DNA of 64,000 bases from DMER64 sp964600385 (lineage in GTDB: Bacteria > Bacteroidota > Bacteroidia > Bacteroidales > UBA932). The notes below the pieces were generated by a model. That model did not search any database. It saw nothing but the letters and a program-made list of their open reading frames with translations, and had not been told where the DNA came from. The DNA lies in NCBI GenBank assembly GCA_964600385.1, contig CAZRJC010000003.1:62001-126000 (forward strand). Direction: 5' to 3'. Position numbers and translations under genes: made by a program. How positions within the stretch are numbered: position 1 is the stretch's first letter; the number at the start of each line of letters is the position of its first letter. This document shows, piece after piece, positions 8,972-17,289 of this stretch.

Positions 8972-10252
8972 ATGAGAAAGATTTCAATCATGGCGGCTTT
9001 TTTGGCCGCTTTGGTTTCATGCGGCATTGCCACAAGCCCCGACAATTTTGTCAAAGTGGTTGACGGTCAATTTGTAAGAAACGGAAACCCCTACAGATAC
9101 ATAGGTTTCAATTTCTGGTACGCTGGCATTCTGGCATCCGAAGGTGTGAACGGTGACCGTGAAAGATTGCATAAAGAGCTTGATTTTCTGCAATCCATGG
9201 GAGTAAACAACCTGCGGATTATGGTAGGTGCAGACGGTCCTGTTACACCCGCCAAGGTCAGGCCCAGTCTGCAGACCGAGCCGGGCGTATATAACGACAC
9301 CCTGCTTACCGGACTGGACTACTTACTTCAGGAATTGAATAACCGCGATATGATGGCCGTTTTGTTTTTCAACAACACATGGGAGTGGACCGGCGGCTAT
9401 TCGCAATACCTGGAATGGGCCGGTTACGGCAGGGCACCTGTTCCTGTAGTGGACGGATGGCCTGTCTTCCAGGAATATGTAGGCCAGTACATGAGTTGCG
9501 TGGACTGTGACAGCCTTTTCAAAGCGCATGTGACCTTTATCGTCAACCGGGTGAACAGTCTTACAGGGGTTCCTTATAAGGAAGACCCTGCCATCATGTC
9601 CTGGCAGATTGCCAACGAACCGCGTCCCATGGGAGCCCAAAACAAGCGTTTGTACGAACATTTCATAGCTTCTACAGCCGGGCTCATCAAATCGCTCGAT
9701 AAAAACCACATGGTGTCGGTTGGTTCAGAAGGCATATACGGAAGCGAGAATGATCCTGATCTGTACCGCAATGTTCACGCACTTGATAATGTAGATTACC
9801 TGACCTGTCACATCTGGCCGAAAAACTGGTCGTGGCTGGACCCCGCAGACGTGCCCGGTTCGCTCCAGCAGGCCATTGCAAACACTAACGATTACATAGA
9901 CACACATCTGGCAGTAGCCGGAAAGTTGAACAAACCGCTGGTAATATCTGAATTCGGTCTGCCTCGCGATAATCACAAGTATTCCAGGGAAGATCCCGTG
10001 ACCTGCAGGAACGCCTACTATTCCAATATCTATGAAAGGATGCTGGAGTCTATCCGTAGCGGCGGTAATTTTGCAGGCTGCAATATGTGGGCCTGGGGCG
10101 GATTCGCCCGGCCGAACAATGTATTCTGGCAGGAAGGCGACGAGTATTGCGGCGATCCCCTTCAGGAGGAACAGGGACTCAATTCAGTTTTTGCAGAAGA
10201 CGACACGGTTGATTTAATAAAGAAATACATCCAACTAATAAACGAACTATAA
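8972..10252 (+). CDS. Endo-beta-1,4-mannanase, GH5 (subfamily 7-like)
   Basis: 426 residues with a lipoprotein-type signal (ALVSCG). The (beta/alpha)8 barrel shows the GH5_7 mannanase layout: NFWYAG near the start, NLRIMVG, the acid/base Glu in WQIANEPRP and the nucleophile Glu in PLVISEFGLPRD. It hydrolyses internal beta-1,4-mannosidic bonds, in the periplasm or at the cell surface. It lies between the CE7 esterase (5-base gap) and the GH27 galactosidase (1-base gap), which fits attack on acetylated galactomannan. Subfamily placement is by recognised motifs, not by a database search. Confidence 0.88.
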   Translation: MRKISIMAAFLAALVSCGIATSPDNFVKVVDGQFVRNGNPYRYIGFNFWYAGILASEGVNGDRERLHKELDFLQSMGVNNLRIMVGADGPVTPAKVRPSLQTEPGVYNDTLLTGLDYLLQELNNRDMMAVLFFNNTWEWTGGYSQYLEWAGYGRAPVPVVDGWPVFQEYVGQYMSCVDCDSLFKAHVTFIVNRVNSLTGVPYKEDPAIMSWQIANEPRPMGAQNKRLYEHFIASTAGLIKSLDKNHMVSVGSEGIYGSENDPDLYRNVHALDNVDYLTCHIWPKNWSWLDPADVPGSLQQAIANTNDYIDTHLAVAGKLNKPLVISEFGLPRDNHKYSREDPVTCRNAYYSNIYERMLESIRSGGNFAGCNMWAWGGFARPNNVFWQEGDEYCGDPLQEEQGLNSVFAEDDTVDLIKKYIQLINEL

Positions 10253-10253
10253 C

Positions 10254-11471
10254 ATGAAACATATACTGATAGCTCTGGTGACGGTTATTTGTCTTGCTTT
10301 TCCGGCCCGGATGAATGCCCAGAAATTCGAGAACCTGGCTCCCGTTCCTCCCATGGGATGGAACTCCTGGAACAAATTCGGCTGCGACGTAAACGAAAAA
10401 ATGCTCATGGAAACAGCAGACATGCTGGTATCATCCGGCATGCGCGACGCCGGATACGTGTATCTGGTAATTGACGATTGCTGGCACGGAGAAAGGGATT
10501 CACTGGGCTTCATCCATGAACATCCCGAACTTTTTCCCTCGGGAATGAAAGCGCTTGCCGACTATATTCACGCCCGCGGGTTGAAATTCGGCATATACTC
10601 ATCGGCCGGTTTCAAAACCTGTGCGGGACGACCTGCCGGAAGGGGGCACGAATACCAGGACGCCCTGGTATACGCCTCGTGGGATGTCGATTATCTGAAA
10701 TACGACTGGTGCAGTACCCAGGGACTTAACGCGTACGGTGCGTATATGACCATGCGGGATGCCCTTTACAACGCAGGCAGACCCATTGTGCTGAGCCTTT
10801 GCGAATGGGGAAGCAACATGCCCTGGCTCTGGGGAGCCGAGATGGGCCAGCTGTGGAGAACCACCGGCGACATTACCGCCATTTTTGACGGGATACAGGA
10901 CCACGGTCATTACAAGACGCTTGGGGTATTGCAGATCCTTGACATGCAGGATACGCTTCGTGTCTATGCCGGTCCCAACGGATGGAACGATCCCGACATG
11001 CTTGAAGTAGGCAACGGGATGAGTGAAAGCGAAGACCGGGCACATTTTACCATGTGGTGCATGCTGGCATCCCCGTTAATGGCCGGAAACGATCTGAGGA
11101 CCATGAGCCCCGGTACCCGTGAAATTCTCATGAACCGTGAAGTGATAGCCATAGATCAGGACCCGCTGGGTGTGCAGGCGTTCAAATACGAAACCAAAGG
11201 AGATGTACATACCTGGATCAAGCCTCTTGCAGATGGAAAATGGGCCATTTGTTTCCTGAATCGCGGTACCGGGGAGGTGACGCTGGAGATTGACTGGTCA
11301 TCCTATGTCCTTACAGACACACTCAGCGGAAAAAGCCTCGACCTGAAAAACAATCAATATATGATTCGGGATGTCTGGCAGAAAAAAGATCTGGGAAAAA
11401 CCGGGAAATCCCGCCAGATTACTCTGCCCGGTCACGATGTGTTCTGTGTAATCCTTTCACCGGCCAGTTAG
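10254..11471 (+). CDS. Alpha-galactosidase, GH27
   Basis: 405 residues with an SPI signal (MKHILIALVTVICLAFPARMNA). Classic GH27 motifs: PPMGWNSWN, IDDCWHG, GLKFGIYSSAG, the nucleophile Asp in YLKYDWC and the acid/base Asp in WRTTGDI. A C-terminal beta-sandwich follows from about residue 300. It removes alpha-1,6-galactosyl side groups from galactomannan, opening the backbone to the mannanase encoded just upstream. The start is 1 base after the mannanase stop. The symporter begins 8 bases downstream. Confidence 0.94.
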   Translation: MKHILIALVTVICLAFPARMNAQKFENLAPVPPMGWNSWNKFGCDVNEKMLMETADMLVSSGMRDAGYVYLVIDDCWHGERDSLGFIHEHPELFPSGMKALADYIHARGLKFGIYSSAGFKTCAGRPAGRGHEYQDALVYASWDVDYLKYDWCSTQGLNAYGAYMTMRDALYNAGRPIVLSLCEWGSNMPWLWGAEMGQLWRTTGDITAIFDGIQDHGHYKTLGVLQILDMQDTLRVYAGPNGWNDPDMLEVGNGMSESEDRAHFTMWCMLASPLMAGNDLRTMSPGTREILMNREVIAIDQDPLGVQAFKYETKGDVHTWIKPLADGKWAICFLNRGTGEVTLEIDWSSYVLTDTLSGKSLDLKNNQYMIRDVWQKKDLGKTGKSRQITLPGHDVFCVILSPAS

Positions 11472-11479
11472 TCATCTGA

Positions 11480-12889
11480 ATGGAAAAGCTACGATTTAGA
11501 GAGAAACTCGCCTACGGGTTCGGCGACATGGCTTCCAGCATGTTCTGGAAGATCTTTGGGATGTACCTGTTGTTCTTTTATACCAAAGTTTTCGGTATAT
11601 CACCTGCAGCAGCCGGCACCATGTTCCTGCTCACGCGTATCTGGGATGCCGTAAATGATCCCCTTATGGGCCTTATTGCAGACAGGACCCATTCCCGATG
11701 GGGTAAATACAGGCCCTACCTGCTTTGGGGAGCCATCCCGTTTGCACTTATCGGCATCATGACGTTTTTCACTCCTGACTGGGGATCAAACGCCAAACTG
11801 GCTTATGCCTACGTCACATATACTTTAATGATGATGACCTATACCCTTGTTAACGTGCCGTATGCTTCGCTGCTTGGGGTAATGTCTCCCGATCCGAAAG
11901 ACCGCAATACGCTGTCTTCCTACAGGATGTTTTTTGCCTACCTGGGCAGTTTCGTTACATTCATGATCCTTCAGCCGCTGGTGGACCTGTTCAGCAACAA
12001 CCCTGCAGCCGATGACCGGATCTCCACCGAGCCGGGAGCCTGGACGACCGCAGTAGCCGTCATAGGCGGCATATGTGCCATTTTGTTTTTCTTTTGTTTC
12101 AAATGGACGAGGGAACGCGTCAAGGCTGCCGATGAGAAAAAGAATAATGCATCTGTTGGAAAGGATCTCAAAATGCTATTCAGCAACAAACCCTGGTGGA
12201 TATTGCTTGCCTCCGGCGTAGCTGCCCTGTTGTTCAATTCCATAAGAGACGGTGTGGCTTTGTTCTACTTTACCGATTACATCACCTCAACCTTCCGGAC
12301 ACAGGCTTTCGGCTGGACACTTGGAACTGTTTATCTGCTTGCAGGTCAGGCTTCCAACATGCTAGGCGTTGCATTGGCCGCACCGGTTGCCAACCGGATA
12401 GGCAAAAAAAGCACCTACATCACCGCAATGGTCCTTGGAGCGGCCCTGAGTGCGTTCTTCTTCCAGTTCAAACCGGACCAGGTATTGCTCATCATGTTGT
12501 TCCAGGTACTGATAAGCACCTGTGCAGGTATCATATTTCCTTTGCTCTGGAGCATGTATGCCGATATAGTGGACTATCAGGAACTGAAAACGGGACGCAG
12601 GGCTACTGGCTTGATTTTGAGTTCTTCATCCATGTCGCAAAAATTCGGATGGGCCGTGGGAGGTGCGATTACCGGTTGGTTACTTGCAGCCTTCGGATAT
12701 AATGCCGATATTGCAGTTCAAAGTGAATCGGCCATATACGGGGTACGATTAATGATGAGTTATCTGCCTGGAGTAAGTTGTATTCTGGCAGTCATTGCCA
12801 TTTCTCTCTATCCACTGGGAGAGAAGAAAATGCAGGAGGTCACGGAACAGCTGAACAAAAGGAGGAAAGCACATGATCAAATGGAATAA
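11480..12889 (+). CDS. GPH-family Na+/H+:oligosaccharide symporter
   Basis: 469 residues, about twelve membrane helices, glycoside-pentoside-hexuronide family of the MFS fold. Marks: YGFGDMASSMFW at the N-terminus, the conserved DAVNDPLMG.IADRTHSRWGKYRPY loop between helices 2 and 3, and the SYRMFFAY segment. By position it should import mannobiose or mannosyl-oligosaccharides across the inner membrane for the downstream epimerase. No SusC/SusD pair accompanies it, so outer-membrane passage must rely on another system. Its last 17 bases overlap the epimerase gene. Confidence 0.9.
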   Translation: MEKLRFREKLAYGFGDMASSMFWKIFGMYLLFFYTKVFGISPAAAGTMFLLTRIWDAVNDPLMGLIADRTHSRWGKYRPYLLWGAIPFALIGIMTFFTPDWGSNAKLAYAYVTYTLMMMTYTLVNVPYASLLGVMSPDPKDRNTLSSYRMFFAYLGSFVTFMILQPLVDLFSNNPAADDRISTEPGAWTTAVAVIGGICAILFFFCFKWTRERVKAADEKKNNASVGKDLKMLFSNKPWWILLASGVAALLFNSIRDGVALFYFTDYITSTFRTQAFGWTLGTVYLLAGQASNMLGVALAAPVANRIGKKSTYITAMVLGAALSAFFFQFKPDQVLLIMLFQVLISTCAGIIFPLLWSMYADIVDYQELKTGRRATGLILSSSSMSQKFGWAVGGAITGWLLAAFGYNADIAVQSESAIYGVRLMMSYLPGVSCILAVIAISLYPLGEKKMQEVTEQLNKRRKAHDQME

Positions 12890-14096
12890 TTTTGAACTTT
12901 TCAAGGAAGAGCTGCATAATGAACTAACCACCAATATTCTGCCTTATTGGGAAAAACTGCTCGATAAGGAATTCGGTGGATTTTACGGGCGGGTAACCGG
13001 GCAGGAAGAACTTATACCGGATGCACAAAAAGGAGCAGTGCTCCAGGCCAGGATCCTTTGGACGTTCTCCGCTGCTGCGCGTGTTCTGAAAGACAAGCAC
13101 TATCTGGAATATGCAACGCATGCAAAAAATTTCCTCACGGAAAAGCTGTACGACAAACAATACGGCGGCGTTTTCTGGAGTGTTGACCATAAGGGAGAAC
13201 CGATGGATACCCGTAAGCAGTTCTATGCCCTTGGATTTGCTCTTTACGGATTAAGTGAGTACCACAGGGCAACCGGCGATGTACAGGCCCTGGACTATGC
13301 AATTGCCCTCTTTGAGAGCATCGAGGAATACTCCTACGATAAGATTTACGGCGGTTATATAGAAGCTACGGCGCGCGACTGGACAGAAATCAAGGATGTC
13401 CGCCTTTCGGCTAAAGATGCTAACGAGAGGAAGACAATGAATACGCATCTTCATATCCTGGAACCGTATACCAACCTGTTCCGTGTCTGGAAGGATGCCC
13501 GGCTTGAAAAAGCGCTGGTTGAACTTATTGAACTTTTTATCAATAAAATAGAAAATCCCCGGACAAACCATTTATCGTTATTTTTCGATGAAGAATGGCA
13601 TGTAAAAGGTTCCGGACACTCCTTCGGACACGATATAGAAGCTTCGTGGCTTCTGCTGGAAGCCGCAAAAGAACTGGCAGGCTATAAACCGGGCGTTTAC
13701 GGCGAATTACTCAGCCGCGTGACCGACCACACAAGACAAATAGCTTATGCCGCGCTAAAGGGATTACAACCGGACGGAAGCCTCATATACGAAGTACATA
13801 CCAGTGGACGCATTGACTACTCACGTCACTGGTGGGTACAGGCAGAGACCGTTGTGGGACTATTCTACCTCTATGTGGAACACCAGGTTCCACATGCCAT
13901 GGGTCTGGCCTGTTCAAGCTGGGATTACATTAAAGAGCACATAGTGGACAAAGAGCACGGCGAATGGCTGTGGAGCCCGGACAACCGGACAGACGACAAG
14001 GCCGGCTTCTGGAAATGCCCCTATCACAATTCGCGCATGTGCCTGGAAATTATATCTTCAACGGCGTTGAGCAGCGGATCGGTACTGATGCGATGA
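12873..14096 (+). CDS. AGE-family 2-epimerase (mannobiose/cellobiose 2-epimerase type)
   Basis: 407 residues, (alpha/alpha)6 barrel of the N-acylglucosamine/cellobiose 2-epimerase family. Characteristic motifs with the catalytic histidines are MNTHLHILEPYTNL, GHDIEASWLLLEAA and SRHWWVQAETVVG. The conserved C-terminal KCPYHNSRMCLE is present. In a mannan locus the natural role is turning mannobiose into mannosyl-glucose, normally split next by a GH130 phosphorylase. No GH130 gene is in the window. The start overlaps the symporter by 17 bases. The 3' end overlaps the convergent metallopeptidase by 73 bases, which adds about ten residues beyond the usual family end. Confidence 0.88.
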   Translation: MIKWNNFELFKEELHNELTTNILPYWEKLLDKEFGGFYGRVTGQEELIPDAQKGAVLQARILWTFSAAARVLKDKHYLEYATHAKNFLTEKLYDKQYGGVFWSVDHKGEPMDTRKQFYALGFALYGLSEYHRATGDVQALDYAIALFESIEEYSYDKIYGGYIEATARDWTEIKDVRLSAKDANERKTMNTHLHILEPYTNLFRVWKDARLEKALVELIELFINKIENPRTNHLSLFFDEEWHVKGSGHSFGHDIEASWLLLEAAKELAGYKPGVYGELLSRVTDHTRQIAYAALKGLQPDGSLIYEVHTSGRIDYSRHWWVQAETVVGLFYLYVEHQVPHAMGLACSSWDYIKEHIVDKEHGEWLWSPDNRTDDKAGFWKCPYHNSRMCLEIISSTALSSGSVLMR

Positions 14097-16072
14097 CCTA
14101 CAGCTCCTTCCATCCATAACTGAGGAACCAGTGTCCCCTGTGTATACATGCGTTTGATTTCACCGGCAAGATTTCTTCCGTTCTCTTTCATATCTCCGGC
14201 AAAATAATCTTCCAGCTGGAACTCTATGATATGTCCCAGTGGATAATTAGGCAGATACATGGGACTGTTTATCATATGCGAATAAATGGCCAGTATGGGT
14301 GAGTCGTGTTGTCCCAGCACCGGTTCGTACCATTTGTTCCAAACTTCACGCGCTTTTTCAAGTACTGCTTCTTTCAACAGAGCCGGAGTGGCATCGGGAT
14401 TTTCATAGAGCCATTGCCAAACATACATGTCTACCAAAGAAACGCCCATAATCTCATAACAACCCCAGAAGATATCCAGCGTTGTATTCGTGTCTATCTG
14501 CTGCGGATACCCGAGCAGGCCGAGGTCTCTTTTCTGGAAAACGAAGGCCAGTGCTTCTGTAAAAGCCGTATTGGGAACACCGTTGAGCATATAGTGGTCA
14601 ACATAATAAAGACTTAACGTCTGCTCCACATTGTGTCCGAACTCATGAACCGCAATGTTGTATCCTTTGTAATCCATTCCCTTGTCTCCTATCCTGGTTC
14701 TCAGCCTGGCAGGTTCCCAGCGGCCGGAAGCTCCCCAGGCATGTCCCGACCCGCGGGCTCCTTCCACTACGATCCGGTCCGCTATTTCATTGGCTTCGGA
14801 AGAGGGAAAGCCCAACTGGGTAAGCATTCTCGGCATATCGCTCCGGAATGCCCCCGGATTGGGGTATTTATTCCTGGTAAGAGCCGTCAGTTCATCTTCG
14901 GGCAGAGCCGTGCGGCTTTTAAAGCCATCGTACCAGATATCGAATGGTTCCAGGGGACGACCCAGGCGCTGTTGAATCAGTTGGGCAACCTGCCCCACCT
15001 GGGGAGAAGATATCAGGTGAATGAACAAATCTTCAATTTCTTTGGCAGAAATTTCCATGCCTCCTTCGAAATTCCGGATGATTCCCGTGGGCATTGAGGG
15101 ATAGTAAGCATCGAGTTTCTTTTCGGCCCGGCAAATATCGAGCAGGTGGCTGTAGCGACGGACCGCTTCTTCGGGGGCCTGAATTATTTCGCCATTCCGG
15201 AACACGTTATTGGAAAAAGGAGCCCATTCGCAAGCCGGATTGTTGATCACACATTCAGGTATCGTCTGACAGGCAATGTGCTCCATCACCTTGTATATCA
15301 TACGCTGTTTCTCCAGCGCGTTGGGGACAGGGGCATAATTGGACTTGATTTCGTCCCTAAGGTTCCAGTGACTGAGCAGTACCATATCTTCCGGGAACAG
15401 CCGTTCTCCGTTTTCTGTCAGCAACCGGCCCATCATGATGTTGTATTCGGCAATGTAATTTTCTGCATTACCAAGTGCGAGGGACATTTCCTGTTTTAAT
15501 CCTGCAGGAACACGGCTCGTGAACAAATCCCCCATGCGGGCATAGGCCCATTCCTGCCGCGTCCAGTCTTTACCCAGCGAGTCTTTCTCGGCCAGCGTAT
15601 AATTCGGGAAATTCAACACACATATGAAAGCAGATTTGTTACCGAACATATCATCGGAAAAATGTGCGGAAGGATCGTAATTGCCCATTATGTAATCGAT
15701 CTCCGTCAATTCATCGCCTACAAGCTGAGTTGGCTTTTTCAGAGAAACGCTCAACTGGTTGGCCGTCCCGAAAAATTGTTCGAAAGCCGTTTCGAGTTTT
15801 TTGAAAAGTTTTTGCCTGGCCGTTGGGTTGGCAGCAAAATTGGAGACGCAAAATTCGGTGAATTCTTCCGGAGTACCGTCCTGAGGACGCCACAAGGCAG
15901 CAGCCTGCTCCACTCCCCTGCCGGCAAGAAGATTTCCCGGACAGGCATCCTGAATACGGGTCGTGGTATTTTCCACAACAGTAGCCGGGATGTTAGACAT
16001 CTGGGTGTTTTCAGCGGAAGAACCGCATCCTGTAATGATGGGCAGCAACATAAGCAAAATGATTTTTTTCAT
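14024..16072 (-). CDS. Secreted zinc metallopeptidase-like lipoprotein (HExxH)
   Basis: 682 residues with a lipobox (LLPIITGCG). The only clear catalytic landmark is AVHEFGHNVEQ near residue 480, a gluzincin HExxH, with a conserved acidic helix about 30 residues later (NTAFTEALAFVFQ) that could give the third zinc ligand. The overall helical make-up recalls M3/M32-type oligopeptidases, but I cannot name the family with certainty. It would act in the periplasm or at the surface. The start overlaps the methyltransferase stop by 4 bases, and its 3' end runs 73 bases into the mannobiose-epimerase gene on the other strand. Confidence 0.7.
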   Translation of the reverse strand: MKKIILLMLLPIITGCGSSAENTQMSNIPATVVENTTTRIQDACPGNLLAGRGVEQAAALWRPQDGTPEEFTEFCVSNFAANPTARQKLFKKLETAFEQFFGTANQLSVSLKKPTQLVGDELTEIDYIMGNYDPSAHFSDDMFGNKSAFICVLNFPNYTLAEKDSLGKDWTRQEWAYARMGDLFTSRVPAGLKQEMSLALGNAENYIAEYNIMMGRLLTENGERLFPEDMVLLSHWNLRDEIKSNYAPVPNALEKQRMIYKVMEHIACQTIPECVINNPACEWAPFSNNVFRNGEIIQAPEEAVRRYSHLLDICRAEKKLDAYYPSMPTGIIRNFEGGMEISAKEIEDLFIHLISSPQVGQVAQLIQQRLGRPLEPFDIWYDGFKSRTALPEDELTALTRNKYPNPGAFRSDMPRMLTQLGFPSSEANEIADRIVVEGARGSGHAWGASGRWEPARLRTRIGDKGMDYKGYNIAVHEFGHNVEQTLSLYYVDHYMLNGVPNTAFTEALAFVFQKRDLGLLGYPQQIDTNTTLDIFWGCYEIMGVSLVDMYVWQWLYENPDATPALLKEAVLEKAREVWNKWYEPVLGQHDSPILAIYSHMINSPMYLPNYPLGHIIEFQLEDYFAGDMKENGRNLAGEIKRMYTQGTLVPQLWMEGAVGHRISTDPLLNAVEDIISRHMREL

Positions 16073-17286
16073 GGTTTTTCGTCTATTTTAGTTGTACAGA
16101 TTATGAAATGCCCGTCTCCGGAACCGGTACGGACCGTCGTGCCATACAAGTAATTGTCTCCTCCTTCGGCAATTCCTGTACGCTGCCGCCACAGGGCAAC
16201 GGACAGAGGAAAATTCCGGACGGCAAGGTTTGCTTTCGGGTATAGGATACTTAACTTTTTAAGCTCGCGGGACGAGAAAGGCAGCACGCGGTTTATAATA
16301 AAACCCCGTCCCGGGAAACCCTCAACCGGTTTTTCCGAACAGTACAAATGACTGTTTGTATGAAGTTTACTAATTCCAAAGCGTTGGGCAGTCAAAAAGA
16401 AAGCGCCCGATTTCATGACCGAAGCATCGGGTTCATACAGGTAACAGCCAGGAGCCGGAACCCTGTTGCCGAGCAAAACTTCCCGTTCTGCAGAAGCCCG
16501 GGCTTCTTCTTCCATAAGAAAATTGAAACCGGGTTCGCAAATTATCCTTGGAGAATCAGTTTTTGCACTTTCTCTTTCCATAAGTGCCAGGATTTCCTTA
16601 CACTCATTCCGGACAGAAAGGATGTGAATCTCGGTAGTAGCCGGCAGCAGCGTTATTATCCGGCTGATATCCGCCATGGGAGAAATCTTTACAAGAACAC
16701 GCGGTGCTTTCTGAAGCAACCGCTCACGCAGCTCAACCACGTTCGGGCTGCAAGCCTCCAGATCATAAATCCTCGAATTATCGTCAGCCCTCCGGGATGG
16801 GTCCAGATAGATCAGGTCCGGAGAAGGAAAATCGGTGAGAAAATCCCAAAGCGATTCGGCCGTGGACTGGATGACCGTTATGTTGCGGGCACACCCCAGG
16901 GTCTTGAAATTATGCAAAGCCGCGCGGCACAACGCGTTCGCAGGCTCGGCATATAACACCCTGGCCCCAGCCCGGGCAAAATAGAAGGAATCTACTCCCA
17001 GACCGCCGGTCAGATCATACACCAGAGTTCCCGGAGTGACAAAGCGTTGTTTATACTCACCTGTAAAAGCAGAAGAACATTGCTCGGCAGATACCGGTGC
17101 AGGAACCACAATATCGCTGCAGGCATGCCACTCCGGAAGCTTATCCTTTATTTTGCGAAGTCCTTCAATTTGCATGGCTGCCGCCCGGACATCCACGTTG
17201 GGATACTTTGCGGCATCCAGCACCAACCGGGGAAGATCATCCTCAATATGCATCCGCACAAAATGGTTGAAATCCTCCGTATTCAT
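16069..17286 (-). CDS. Class I SAM-dependent methyltransferase (THUMP-like type of Bacteroidota)
   Basis: 405 residues. The SAM-binding motif I reads DLTGGLGVDSFYFA near residue 90, followed by YAEPANALC (motif II) and DLIYLDPSRRADD (motif IV, DPSRR in place of DPPY), then VKISPMADIS. The N-terminal ~80 residues are helical and the C-terminal ~110 residues form a separate domain that in this family resembles THUMP. A tRNA or rRNA target is therefore plausible but unproven. The ATG is 3 bases after the DPP-IV stop, and the 3' end overlaps the metallopeptidase by 4 bases. Confidence 0.75.
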   Translation of the reverse strand: MNTEDFNHFVRMHIEDDLPRLVLDAAKYPNVDVRAAAMQIEGLRKIKDKLPEWHACSDIVVPAPVSAEQCSSAFTGEYKQRFVTPGTLVYDLTGGLGVDSFYFARAGARVLYAEPANALCRAALHNFKTLGCARNITVIQSTAESLWDFLTDFPSPDLIYLDPSRRADDNSRIYDLEACSPNVVELRERLLQKAPRVLVKISPMADISRIITLLPATTEIHILSVRNECKEILALMERESAKTDSPRIICEPGFNFLMEEEARASAEREVLLGNRVPAPGCYLYEPDASVMKSGAFFLTAQRFGISKLHTNSHLYCSEKPVEGFPGRGFIINRVLPFSSRELKKLSILYPKANLAVRNFPLSVALWRQRTGIAEGGDNYLYGTTVRTGSGDGHFIICTTKIDEKP

Positions 17287-17289
17287 ACT

